Source of the DNA: an uncultured Acidimicrobiales bacterium
Lineage (GTDB): Bacteria; Actinomycetota; Acidimicrobiia; Acidimicrobiales; SZUA-35
Direction of reading: 5' to 3'
Assembly (NCBI GenBank): GCA_937922805.1
Contig: CALAJV010000018.1
Coordinates: 62,001 to 126,000, forward strand
Length of the DNA: 64,000 nt
The position numbers and the translations under genes are program-made. Shown in pieces: positions 9,031-17,799 of the stretch. A model generated the notes under the pieces. It made no database searches. It had not been told where the DNA came from and saw only the letters and a list, made by a program, of their open reading frames with translations. Position 1 is the first letter of the stretch. Every line of letters starts with the position of its first letter.

Positions 9031-9060
9031 CTGGATCTGGTCTATTCGGACCAGATCCAG
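9031..9060. other. Perfect 12-bp stem-loop in the 417-bp gap after the AfsR-like gene
   Basis: CTGGATCTGGTC and GACCAGATCCAG are perfectly complementary around the loop TATTCG. The hairpin lies 305 bp after the AfsR-like gene and 83 bp before the GGDEF-EAL gene. No T-run follows on either strand, so it is not a classical intrinsic terminator; an operator, an attenuator or a U-less terminator are alternatives. The rest of the gap (8726-9142) contains one open frame of odd composition that I do not accept as a gene, and nothing else recognisable. Confidence 0.5.
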
Positions 9061-9142
9061 TGTGGATCGCCTGCATCATTTAAGGTCGACGCTCCCACTC
9101 AGCTCATGAGCGAATCGAATCGCAGCGTCTGGCCTGGAACCG

Positions 9143-10693
9143 ATGGCAAAAAGTAGTTCACCGTTGGGCCCACGGGGTAATAATCAACCCTTTTTGGCCG
9201 AAAGGTCTAGAACGGTAGAACGACGTCAGGTCTGCTACCGAACTATCCCTATGACTGATTCGTCTTCTTCATCGCCTCTGCCTCACAAGATGCGAAATCT
9301 ACGGGCTGGTCGCAAGGCCAACCTAGGCGTTTCAGGTCGAGACCCACGGATCTATACGTCCATGATTTCGTTCTCTGAGGCGTTGTCGGCAGCAATTGTG
9401 TCTAGCAAACAAGCGGGACTTGAAGTCATCGTGCTGCGGATTCGGCCAAGAACTATCAACCTAACTAGTTGGTCGTCAGGATTGGACACCAGGCTCGAAG
9501 GACTAAACGAGATTTTGATGGGTCGAATGAGGGCCGTTGACGAAGACATAGCGCTCTTTCGATGCGGTCGACGAGACTATCTGTGTTTCATCACGGGTAC
9601 CAAGGGTCGAAGTGAATCGGAGCGGGTCGCCGGACGAGTGGCAACCGGTCTTTCCGGCGCGGTCGAGGAGGGTAACGGTGTTCTGGCCATCGCCCCTCAG
9701 GTGGGCGCAGCAGTCGTTGACGAGGAAAACTCTGACGCCGAGTTAGCAATCGAAGCAGCCACGCTGACGATCGGACAGACAACCCCAGAGGCGCCGTTTT
9801 TGATTTATGCCCCCTACGTCCGAGCTGCAAGTCAACGTGAACACAGGACTGAAGAGGACTTGGCCCTTGCCATCGTCAATAACCAACTTGGCGTTCATTT
9901 CCAGGCCAGGCTCTCTTGTAGCACCGGTGAAATCGACGGGATGGAGGTTTTTGTTCGTTGGGCTCACCACGATCGAGGCAACGTTCCTGTTCCCGAGTTG
10001 CTAAGGGTGGCCGAACGGATTGGAATCCTATTCGAACTTGGTGCGCTTGTTCGTGACCTCTCTCATCTCGCTGCGGCTAAGTGGCGGTCTGAGGATCTCT
10101 TTTCAGATCAGCGACTTTGGTTCAACATTGCTCCGGTCGAACTGTTTCACCCAGAATTTCTTGCCTCGTTGGAGTCGGACAACCTGGATGAGCTAAATAT
10201 TGGCTTGGATCTAGCTGATTCGCCGCTGCTGGACGAGAAGCTAGCGGTGGATAAGATCGCCGAGATCCGTTCCCGAGGCATCGGCGTAGCGCTCGACGGG
10301 GTTACCGCTCCGGCCCAGTTCCTGAGTCGGGTAAAAAGGCTCCCTCTTAGCGCCATTAACCTCTCCGGCGAACTCGTCCGCCACTACACGGTAGATCGAA
10401 CAGCGAGAGATCTCGTCGGCGCCATTGTCCAGATTGCACACGAACGCGGATCGCAGGTAACTGCTAGCCAAATTGAGTCCAGACAACAGATGGAAGTCTC
10501 AAGGTCGATTGGCGTAGACCACATTCAGGGTAGTTTCCTTCACGCTCCCTGCCCTCAGTCGCGCATGGAAGAGCTGTTGAGAAATCTAAGTGACCTTCCT
10601 GAACGTCGCGCCACCGACCCAACAACTGTTCAGAACTCCCCGCCCTTGCCTACGTCCGAGCGTCGACCACCGATTTCTCCGGCCGGAAACTAG
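9143..10693 (+). CDS. Degenerate GGDEF-EAL domain protein (probably non-catalytic)
   Basis: 516-aa soluble protein with the architecture of a cyclic-di-GMP enzyme but without its active sites. Residues ~70-230 follow the GGDEF fold, with the signature replaced by GRRDY. Residues ~240-475 follow the EAL fold: the EAL motif reads EVF (GMEVFVRW), the conserved Asn is kept (FNIAPVELF), the DDFGTG loop reads DGVTAP, the IKID strand reads INLS, and the terminal QGY reads QGSF. Loss of the metal-binding acidic residues predicts no phosphodiesterase activity (inference); such proteins often act as c-di-GMP receptors or protein-interaction modules. No membrane segment is present. The start is uncertain: ATG 9143 has a weak GGA site; ATG 9251-9253 is an alternative. 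The tail is Pro-rich. Confidence 0.75.
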   Translation: MAKSSSPLGPRGNNQPFLAERSRTVERRQVCYRTIPMTDSSSSSPLPHKMRNLRAGRKANLGVSGRDPRIYTSMISFSEALSAAIVSSKQAGLEVIVLRIRPRTINLTSWSSGLDTRLEGLNEILMGRMRAVDEDIALFRCGRRDYLCFITGTKGRSESERVAGRVATGLSGAVEEGNGVLAIAPQVGAAVVDEENSDAELAIEAATLTIGQTTPEAPFLIYAPYVRAASQREHRTEEDLALAIVNNQLGVHFQARLSCSTGEIDGMEVFVRWAHHDRGNVPVPELLRVAERIGILFELGALVRDLSHLAAAKWRSEDLFSDQRLWFNIAPVELFHPEFLASLESDNLDELNIGLDLADSPLLDEKLAVDKIAEIRSRGIGVALDGVTAPAQFLSRVKRLPLSAINLSGELVRHYTVDRTARDLVGAIVQIAHERGSQVTASQIESRQQMEVSRSIGVDHIQGSFLHAPCPQSRMEELLRNLSDLPERRATDPTTVQNSPPLPTSERRPPISPAGN

Positions 10694-10752
10694 TCTGGCG
10701 ACCGGACCGACGCTACTAACTAGCACGCGAAAATCCTTAACAACCGACGGAC

Positions 10753-11058
10753 TTAAGACTGATCTTCCTGGTCAGTAAGTTGACCAGCTGTTGCGAGGGC
10801 AGCGGCAAGGTTCGTTGCCCGATCGTAGATTGCCGTGAAGTACAGGTCAGCCGCGTTTTGCTGGTTGGCTAACGGAGGCCGGCTCAAGGACTTCACAACT
10901 GCGGCTGGATAAGAAGTGATCTCGACAGTTTCAGGTTCGATTTCGCTTAGTAACTCGGGCGAGCCCCAGAAGATCGCTGGGTCGATCTTCTTCTTACTCT
11001 TCCGCCGACGTCCCCGTCCGCGATCTTGGTTTGAGTTTGATCGGTTTGATTGTGCCAT
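10753..11058 (-). CDS. Small basic protein downstream of the SNF2 helicase
   Basis: 101-aa soluble protein. Residues 1-27 are highly basic (RGRGRRRKSKKKIDP), which suggests nucleic-acid contact, and are followed by an acidic-aromatic stretch (IFWGSPELLSEIEPE). A helix near the C-terminus (AADLYFTAIYDRATNLAAALA) looks like a small helical module. The gene starts 17 bp after the helicase stop on the same strand, so the two are probably co-transcribed. I do not recognise a named family. The consistent spacing, basic start and co-orientation argue that it is real and works with the helicase. Confidence 0.65.
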   Translation of the reverse strand: MAQSNRSNSNQDRGRGRRRKSKKKIDPAIFWGSPELLSEIEPETVEITSYPAAVVKSLSRPPLANQQNAADLYFTAIYDRATNLAAALATAGQLTDQEDQS

Positions 11059-11075
11059 CGTTCTCTTTCGGCCCT

Positions 11076-14000
11076 CTAAATCGCAGGTTCAGGTTGACGT
11101 CGATCGGCTGACTGATCGGCACCGCCTGATCCCATGTTCTCTGTTTCACTATCGGAAAGGAGTAACGCTGGATCTATTCCTAGGGCAACCTGCAGCTGCT
11201 CAGCGTCTAGATCACCGACTGAGCTAGATTTCGGCAAAACCATGTCGGCGATTTGACGCTTACCGGCCACTACTTCTTCTACCCGCTCATCGACGGTGCC
11301 AGGACAAACTAGTCGATGACAGATAACGGTGTTCTTTTGTCCGATTCGCCATACTCGATCGCGAGCCTGATCTTCGACTGCTGGGTTCCACCAACGGTCG
11401 TAAAGAACGACGTGGCTTGCCGCGGTCAGGTTCAGCCCAGTACCGCCGGCCTTGAGCGACAACACCATTGCTCCGGAACCCTTGCCTGCCTGGAATTCTT
11501 CGACCATCTTGTCTCGAGCGGCTCGGCTCAAGCCCCCGTGATAACAGCTGACTTTCTGTCCTGTCCGTTCACTCAGGTGCTTGGCCAGCTTCTCACCCCA
11601 TTGGGCGAAGTGGGTAAAGATCAAGACTCGTTCGTCGGCGGCGAAAACGTTGTCGACTATCTGGTTTAGTCGCTCAAGCTTGCCAGAGCGTCCATCTAAC
11701 GGCTTGTCATCAGCCTCATACGCCGCAGGGTGGTTGCAGATTTGCTTCAACGCGGTAATGGCGGCCAGCACTGCCCCCTTCCGCTTCGGGGTTTCGTCAG
11801 ACTGCGAGGTTTCGGCCAACAGATTGTCAATGACTGCTTGGTAAAGGCCAATTTGTTCCGGCGTCATTGCACAATGGTCTAGTTCATCGATTCGATCTGG
11901 GAGTTCGGCTGCGATACTTGGTTCCGCCTTGGTGCGACGGAAGACAAGCAGGCCGTTCAACGCCCGTAGCGCCCGCTCGGCGGTGTCTTTACTGTCGCCT
12001 TCATTGGAAAGGTTGGCGATGAACGCTGGTCGCTGACCGACAAGGCCAGGATTGGTGAAGTCGAGAATAGCCCAAAGATCTCCGAGCCCATTCTCAATCG
12101 GGGTTCCGGTAAGCGCAACCCGGCTTCGGGCGTCGAGGCGACGAAGTTGCTTTGCCGTGTCCGAAGCAGGGTTCTTAATTGCTTGCGCCTCGTCTAGAAC
12201 AACCTGATTCCATTCGATATTTTCTAGTGCGTCCATATCTCGCACCGCGGTGCCGTAGGTGGTGATTATCAAGTCGGCCTTTTTGGCAACACTCTCGATT
12301 TTCACTGCGCTGGCCCGATTCGGACCGTGGTGAACAACGACGTTCAAACCGGGCGTAAACTTGGCTGCCTCAGACGCCCAGTTGCCAACGACGGCGGGAG
12401 GAGCAATCACCATCGCTGGTCCATTGCCCTTGGAAAGCATGAGGTGAGCCAACATCGTTGGCGTTTTGCCTAGACCCATATCGAGGGCTAGACAGCCTCC
12501 AAGTCCGGCTGCGTCAAGAAACGAAAGCCACATGCGGGCATCCGCCTGATACGACCGAAGTTCCCCTTCGAATCCGTCGAGCGTCGTCGGCGGGTTCTCG
12601 GGTAGCTCTTCAGCACTTCGAAGCAAATCGGCGGCCCAACCGTCGCCGGCAATTGATACGCCACCCAGTAGCGGGTTACCTTCTAGGCCAAGAACATGGC
12701 GGAGCATGTCGGCTCCGCTAAGTCGAGTTTTGTCGGCCCGGTCAGCTAGGGCGGCAGCGGCTTCTGCCAGGTCGGTTTGATCTAGTTCGACCCATTGGCC
12801 ATGAGATTTGACTAGTGGTCGAGCTTCAGAGGCAAGGTCCCCGATCTCGTCGGCCGTTAGTTCGATGTCGTCGAAAACGACACTCCAGCGAACATTGGCG
12901 AGTTGTTGGGCTCCAACTACCGTTTCTTGGGCGTCCTCTGACGTTAACCGCAGTTTCGGTGTTGGCTTCTTGCGAGAAAGCGCTGGCGCTCGGACTTCGT
13001 AGCCAGCAGCGATGAGTACCGCTCCCTCTTTCGTCATCAACTGCCAAGCCTCGTCTTGACTCAAAATGACTTCGCCTCGACGCCTCGCTCCTGGGCGAAG
13101 TAGCTCGGGGTAGAGACGCTCAAGCCGAACAAGTTCTTCTTCGACTTCCTTGCGCCGAGTATTCGAAGCGTTAACGATGACTTGCTCGACAGGAAGCAGC
13201 CGGTTGTCGTTGTTAGGAGCAAGGACGGACAGGTACCAAGCATCGGAGTCGTCGGGTGGGTCGAGTTGAATTACCAAGCTGAATTTTTTGATCCCGGTAA
13301 CCGACCGAGCCCATTGTTCAAGTCGTCTAGCTAGTTCAGATCCCAGTCGACTTGGAGCCTCGAACGGTTCGCCATCCAAACTCGCTAAGAAGCACTCAGC
13401 GACGTCGGCTTTGGTCGACGGATCGGGCGACGGTGCTGGACCGTCGAGTCTGCTGGCCGCCTCACGACAAATAGCGGTGACCAAATCAGTAAGAATGGCC
13501 ATCATCGCGGCTTTGTTGTCTTGGCGGCTCTCCAATGCGGACACTGTGCCCGGGAGGGTTTGGCTCAACGCTTGCTGAGCGTCAGCATCGACCAGGGCTG
13601 GAGCCCAGCTGACTTCGAACATCGTAGCCTTATTGTTCCCAGCCGCTTTTGCTTTAGCGCCACCATCCCTGTCGCCGTTCGAACGCGGTCGACGAGCCTT
13701 CCTCATTTGCGGAATCACTCGGCCTTGAGCCACCAATCGAACGGCTAGTGCCGTGGTAAGGCCAAGCCATGCCACACTCGCCCCAGTTGCATCATCGTCA
13801 GTGGAGGTTCCAAGAGCGACGAGCCAGCCAAGACAGCTTCCGATCGGAGCTGATACGGCGAACGCCTTACCTTGCCCGGGCACCTTTACTGGGTTGTACG
13901 TTTCCCATGGAATTGAACCAGCACCTGATGCCTTTAGCTGCTCCATCAAGGCGGGTTCATCAAAGGACTCGGCATTTTGACCGCCGGCCCACGCAACTAC

Positions 14001-14441
14001 TTTGCCGGGAATCCACGATAGCTGGAGCTGGGTTTTGCTAACGGCTTGGGTGTTAGGCGTGTTCGGATGGCGCCCGCTTTTTGACGGCTGATTGGTATTG
14101 GCTGGACCGACCAGCTCAGTCAGCACTTCATCGATTCGGGCATACTCGGACTCAAAGTCAGCTAGAACTAGAGCACGCTCGGCTCCCTTAACTTCCCGCC
14201 CGACCCGGTCAAGGGCCATTTCGGCTGAGTCAAGCAGCCGCAAGAGCGCGGCAATCCACGGCTTCTCGTTAGCCTTAAGCAGCTCAAGATCAGCCTCGTC
14301 AGAGGTGCCATCGAGGTGCGACTGCACTACGGCTAAGAATTCATCTTGCGAAACCGGAAGAGGCCCCGCGGCCAAGGTGGTAATCAGCTTCTCCAAACTG
14401 TTGGCCAACGTGTACTCCCCTGCGGAGCAATCGTCGGACAT
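11076..14441 (-). CDS. SNF2/RapA-type DEAD/DEAH helicase
   Basis: 1121-aa helicase. The N-terminal ~620 residues are an actinobacterial helicase-associated region, with a low-complexity basic patch around ~255-275. The ATPase core follows: Walker A DMGLGKTPTM (~655), motif II VLDEAQAIKN (~750), motif III LTGTPIENGLGDLW (~780), then the helicase C domain with VLIFTHFAQWGEKL (~925), LSLKAGGTGLNL and the RVWRIGQ arginine-finger motif (~1020). This is the full set for a double-stranded-DNA translocase. Bacterial relatives (RapA, HelZ-like) remodel RNA polymerase or nucleoprotein complexes; the target is not visible. It is followed 17 bp later by the small basic protein gene. The N-terminal ATG is weakly supported and could be shorter. 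Confidence 0.9.
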   Translation of the reverse strand: MSDDCSAGEYTLANSLEKLITTLAAGPLPVSQDEFLAVVQSHLDGTSDEADLELLKANEKPWIAALLRLLDSAEMALDRVGREVKGAERALVLADFESEYARIDEVLTELVGPANTNQPSKSGRHPNTPNTQAVSKTQLQLSWIPGKVVAWAGGQNAESFDEPALMEQLKASGAGSIPWETYNPVKVPGQGKAFAVSAPIGSCLGWLVALGTSTDDDATGASVAWLGLTTALAVRLVAQGRVIPQMRKARRPRSNGDRDGGAKAKAAGNNKATMFEVSWAPALVDADAQQALSQTLPGTVSALESRQDNKAAMMAILTDLVTAICREAASRLDGPAPSPDPSTKADVAECFLASLDGEPFEAPSRLGSELARRLEQWARSVTGIKKFSLVIQLDPPDDSDAWYLSVLAPNNDNRLLPVEQVIVNASNTRRKEVEEELVRLERLYPELLRPGARRRGEVILSQDEAWQLMTKEGAVLIAAGYEVRAPALSRKKPTPKLRLTSEDAQETVVGAQQLANVRWSVVFDDIELTADEIGDLASEARPLVKSHGQWVELDQTDLAEAAAALADRADKTRLSGADMLRHVLGLEGNPLLGGVSIAGDGWAADLLRSAEELPENPPTTLDGFEGELRSYQADARMWLSFLDAAGLGGCLALDMGLGKTPTMLAHLMLSKGNGPAMVIAPPAVVGNWASEAAKFTPGLNVVVHHGPNRASAVKIESVAKKADLIITTYGTAVRDMDALENIEWNQVVLDEAQAIKNPASDTAKQLRRLDARSRVALTGTPIENGLGDLWAILDFTNPGLVGQRPAFIANLSNEGDSKDTAERALRALNGLLVFRRTKAEPSIAAELPDRIDELDHCAMTPEQIGLYQAVIDNLLAETSQSDETPKRKGAVLAAITALKQICNHPAAYEADDKPLDGRSGKLERLNQIVDNVFAADERVLIFTHFAQWGEKLAKHLSERTGQKVSCYHGGLSRAARDKMVEEFQAGKGSGAMVLSLKAGGTGLNLTAASHVVLYDRWWNPAVEDQARDRVWRIGQKNTVICHRLVCPGTVDERVEEVVAGKRQIADMVLPKSSSVGDLDAEQLQVALGIDPALLLSDSETENMGSGGADQSADRRQPEPAI

Positions 14442-14659
14442 TCCCTAACATGGCTCTATCGAGAGGATTTTGCCCCACTCATTGCCATGGTGCGCCGAAG
14501 CGTTTCCCAGCCGTACCTTCCTACTCGGAGGAGGTAGCGGAATCTGCGGCGCCAACGACAGTTTAGCGTGATCTCTGGCGCCGCCACAACTCATCGCTGT
14601 GATTGCCGTTGTTCAGCTCCGGAACGCCCGTAAACCGCTAGTTTCGAAGAGCACGGCGT

Positions 14660-16894
14660 TCAGCGTTGACAAGAAATTCTCGTTGAGACGTTTCCTTGAT
14701 CATCAGCCGCCGCAGCACTGTAAACGGACTGCGAGTCGTAGTTGCCTTGATCGTGCCACTCACGAGTAGTTGCATTGTGATAGAAAACGTCTTCTGACGG
14801 TATGTTGTTGGTTTCCTTCACAATCCGGCCTCGATCGTTGTAGAAGATGTAGAACGCCGCAAATTGCTGATCGTTTTCGGTGATTTGGACGCCGCGGATT
14901 GCCAGGTTGAAATCTCGGACCTCTACGTAGCAAAAGTCTGGTCGATCGATCGAGACCGGTACCCGACGGATGACCGAGTCGAGATCGTTATTGATTTCTC
15001 CCGGTTGAACGCAAACGGGGAGATCTCCGTTGCCGGGCACAAGCTCATAACCAGGAAATGGCACAACTCGGACAACGAAACAGCCGGCATTGACTTCGAA
15101 CTCGTAGGTACCACTGTCGTTGAGGTCCCGGCGTCGGACGAAACCTTCTGGCGTTCCATCCCCGTCTGTGTCGTAGTGCAGCTCGATCGACGCTTGGTTA
15201 GAGACAGCCCCGAACCTCTGATCCAGATACACCTTGTTACCCAGGTAAGCAAACGGTGGGGTCGTCGAAGGCGGCTGAGTTGTCGTTTGTCGTGAGGTCG
15301 TGGTCAGTCGTGTTGTTGTTTGTCTGATCGTCGTTGTCGGCCGTGAAGTTGTCTGGCTTGTCGTGGTGGTCGACGAACTTTGGGCTGAAGTCGAGCTGGT
15401 TTGAGTAGTTGAAGGAGATGCGGTTGTATCTGATGTTGTGGTCGGCGAATCCAAAACTGAGTCGTCGGCTACCGGAACGGTTAGCGCATCATCATCTCCA
15501 TCAGAGTCGTCCAAAGGAGCGGGGCTCGAATCGGACCGTGGCAGAGAAGGCTGGCTGAATTCAGAACTTTGCCCCTGATCGGCCCCGTTCTCAGATTCCT
15601 GTCGAGAGTTGAAATCACCGCCAGTTGATTCGCCCGGTTGTTTGTCGAGACCGACGTCTGGTACCGAGTCAGCTCCAATGTCTGACGTTGCCAGCTCGTT
15701 CTCGTCAACGTTCGTCGTAGGCCTATTCAAGAACCACAGGCCTCCAACAGTTATCGTCAGGGCGGCGGCAAGCGCTCCAACCCAAATGAACGTCGCAGGT
15801 CGGGATCGGCTTGCTCGTGTTTCTGCGGTTACCGAAGCTGCTAGTTCAGGTAAGAGGTTGACTGCCGCTGCGTCATATTCCTGGGACCGCGACGGTGAGT
15901 GGTCCAAATCGCGGCCTTGGATACCACCCAATATTCCCTCGTTAGCGTTTGTGGCAGCCGTAGCCGCGCTCGCCAGATCGGAATCGAACAACGAACGTTC
16001 TGAATCAGTAGATGCGTCGACGACGGAAACGATTGGGGTCGTTTCGACGAACTGAGCCGGCGCGCCCTGATCCACAATCGAGCCAGCTTCGGGTACTGAC
16101 ACCAACGAGTCTTCCGAGAGTCCAACCGGGCGTTCCGATGTTTCGGTGAAATCGCTACCCGTCTTATCACTCGAGTCGCTGAATTGTTTTGGTTCGGGTT
16201 CTGTGAGTGAGTCGGGTTGGGTTTCTGGGTGTTCGTCGGTGATTTGGGCGGTGTGGTGGTTTGGTTCGGGTTCTGTGAGTGAGTCGGGTTGGGTTTCTGG
16301 GTGTTCGTCAGTGATTTGGGCGGTGTGGTGGTTTGGTTCTTCGTTAGGTGGGTCGGCGATTTCATCCGTTATTGGATCAAGATTTGTTACCGCATTAGCA
16401 GTTTCGTTCCCGGTGCTGTTTGTCTGATCGTCGGTGGGCGGGACACGATCAGTGTCGATCTCTTGGTCAAACTGGAGCTGGTCAGCATGGCCGTATCCAC
16501 TGGCATTGAGGAAGTCGGGATGAAAATTGATGGCGTCAGCCGGCGAGAACTCGGCTAAGTCATTTTGAACAAGCTCCTGGTCTGGCAGTAACTCTTCTGG
16601 CGTGATGTCGACAAAGCCCCCAGCGGTTGGAAGAGAACGCCGGCGTTTGGTTGAAGGGGTTTGCGATCCTCGCCGGTCATTGCGGCGCTTTCCGCCGCTG
16701 TCGTCAAGGAAAGAGTTAAGTCCAGGTGAACGAACAGGTGTTTCGCTGACCGCGTTCATCAAGTCCCGCATATCCATCAGGATGCGAATCGCAGGATTAT
16801 CGTCGGCGCCGGAACTGGTTACGCCAGCGAGCGCATATTCGAACTCGGTCAAATTGTCTATTGTTTCGCGATCGGCCCCGATGTTCTCGTTCAT
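14660..16894 (-). CDS. Membrane partner of ECF sigma factor, SdrD/Cna-B-like exterior
   Basis: 744-aa single-pass protein. Residues ~1-60 are helical (FEYALAGVTSS...RDLMNAV) and could bind the sigma factor. Residues ~60-365 are acidic, probably disordered and cytoplasmic, including a 24-residue tandem duplication. Residues ~367-389 form the membrane helix (WVGALAAALTITVGGLWFL). A Ser/Thr-rich spacer (~390-530) follows, then a Cna-B/SdrD-like beta domain (~535-645, with a Ca-loop-like HYDTDGDGTPEG) and a Cys-containing end. Its ATG overlaps the sigma-gene stop by 4 nt. The family of sigma-linked membrane proteins is recognisable by layout only; the anti-sigma role is inference. The low-complexity exterior resembles a cell-wall-spanning stalk. 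Confidence 0.75.
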   Translation of the reverse strand: MNENIGADRETIDNLTEFEYALAGVTSSGADDNPAIRILMDMRDLMNAVSETPVRSPGLNSFLDDSGGKRRNDRRGSQTPSTKRRRSLPTAGGFVDITPEELLPDQELVQNDLAEFSPADAINFHPDFLNASGYGHADQLQFDQEIDTDRVPPTDDQTNSTGNETANAVTNLDPITDEIADPPNEEPNHHTAQITDEHPETQPDSLTEPEPNHHTAQITDEHPETQPDSLTEPEPKQFSDSSDKTGSDFTETSERPVGLSEDSLVSVPEAGSIVDQGAPAQFVETTPIVSVVDASTDSERSLFDSDLASAATAATNANEGILGGIQGRDLDHSPSRSQEYDAAAVNLLPELAASVTAETRASRSRPATFIWVGALAAALTITVGGLWFLNRPTTNVDENELATSDIGADSVPDVGLDKQPGESTGGDFNSRQESENGADQGQSSEFSQPSLPRSDSSPAPLDDSDGDDDALTVPVADDSVLDSPTTTSDTTASPSTTQTSSTSAQSSSTTTTSQTTSRPTTTIRQTTTRLTTTSRQTTTQPPSTTPPFAYLGNKVYLDQRFGAVSNQASIELHYDTDGDGTPEGFVRRRDLNDSGTYEFEVNAGCFVVRVVPFPGYELVPGNGDLPVCVQPGEINNDLDSVIRRVPVSIDRPDFCYVEVRDFNLAIRGVQITENDQQFAAFYIFYNDRGRIVKETNNIPSEDVFYHNATTREWHDQGNYDSQSVYSAAAADDQGNVSTRISCQR
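16191..16334. repeat. 72-bp tandem duplication (two copies)
   Basis: Copies 16191-16262 and 16263-16334 are identical except for one base (gttcgtcggt versus gttcgtcagt). They lie in frame in the cytoplasmic part of the 744-aa membrane protein and duplicate a 24-residue unit containing NHHTAQITDEHPETQPDS. The near-identity suggests a recent slippage or recombination event. Confidence 0.95.
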
Positions 16895-17556
16895 AATGTG
16901 GCCGCCTCCGAAACGACGAAGACCCGCAGCCGGGCCTCGGCCCGATTCTGCAGCGACCTTACGTCGGCAATTGGTTTGTCCAAAGCATAAGCTGTATCAG
17001 GTCCGCTGAGGCCAAAGAAGACCCTGAGTACAACTACTTCCCGTTGCTCTTGTGTCAGCGCCTGAAGCGCCTCGTTGATCCGGCGAGCAGTTGAAGACAG
17101 ATCCGAATCCGACTCATTCGTAGTGTCGTCTGAAACTAGTTGTTGCTCGGTGTCTCCAAGTTGAACTCGTCGATTGTGGGCTCTACGGTCATCGATACTT
17201 TGGAAATGAGCTATCTGATAGAGATAGCTAGCGAAGTTCGATTCGTTGCCCACAAAACGATCGATTGACCGGAACGCCTTCGAAAATACCGCGTTAACGG
17301 TCTGTTCAGGATCGGGAGAACCCTGTGAACGAACAACCGACCCAACGATTCGGTTGTATTGGCCGTACACGAAAGCGAAACCGGAACTGTCACCGTGCTT
17401 GGCCTTCTCTAGCGCTCGAGAAAAACTGTCCGTTTCTAGATCTTCCAGCCGGTCGGCCCCAGATCGTTGTTGATTGTTCGGTTCTGCCATCAAACAGTCT
17501 TCCGGACGAATTTTCTCCGAGTAGCGACTAATCAAGTGACGATGGGCATCACTCAC
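16891..17556 (-). CDS. ECF RNA polymerase sigma factor (pair 1)
   Basis: 221-aa sigma-70-family protein. Region 2 spans ~45-115 (FAFVYGQYNRIVG, PEQTVNAVFSKAFRSIDRF, FASYLYQIAHFQSIDDRR) and region 4 spans ~155-215 (EALQALTQEQREVVVLRVFFGLSGPDTAYAL, with a helix-turn-helix ending in SLQNRAEARLRV). Regions 1.2 and 3 are absent, as in ECF factors. The last codon and stop overlap the start of the membrane partner (ATGA). The start may be this ATG or the ATG at 17490 (MAEPNNQQ), which has GGAAGA seven bases upstream. The neighbouring membrane protein is its likely regulator. Confidence 0.85.
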   Translation of the reverse strand: MSDAHRHLISRYSEKIRPEDCLMAEPNNQQRSGADRLEDLETDSFSRALEKAKHGDSSGFAFVYGQYNRIVGSVVRSQGSPDPEQTVNAVFSKAFRSIDRFVGNESNFASYLYQIAHFQSIDDRRAHNRRVQLGDTEQQLVSDDTTNESDSDLSSTARRINEALQALTQEQREVVVLRVFFGLSGPDTAYALDKPIADVRSLQNRAEARLRVFVVSEAATL

Positions 17557-17603
17557 TTTGTCGCCCCCGAATAATCAGATTTAGGTTCTTCAACTCCAGC
17601 CGG

Positions 17604-17625
17604 CTTACTGCCGCCAAGCAGTAAG
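17604..17625. other. 8-bp stem-loop upstream of the ECF sigma gene
   Basis: CTTACTGC and GCAGTAAG pair perfectly around the loop CGCCAA, about 50 bp upstream of the sigma start at 17556. It could be an operator or a 5'-UTR hairpin. The surrounding 243 bp hold no gene I can support. Confidence 0.4.
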
Positions 17626-17799
17626 TCGCTCCACCACCATGATACAAGGTTGCAGGCTTGCTGTGGAACGAGCTTCGATCTCGACGGTTTTTGCTGAGCA
17701 GGGCCAGTTTTTGTGCAGTTTGCGCGGATGTTTCGAGGCGATCGCGAGCTATGTTGCCCAAAAACCCGAGATACAAAGCTTCTCAGCGGATTCGAACCG

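Noticed and set aside
8802..9083. 93-codon open frame between the AfsR-like and GGDEF-EAL genes
   Set aside because: No ribosome site, odd composition and overlap with the 12-bp hairpin at 9031-9060; no recognisable motif.
17549..17776. 75-codon frame overlapping the start of ECF sigma gene 1
   Set aside because: No ribosome site, includes a hairpin, and product is without any domain pattern.
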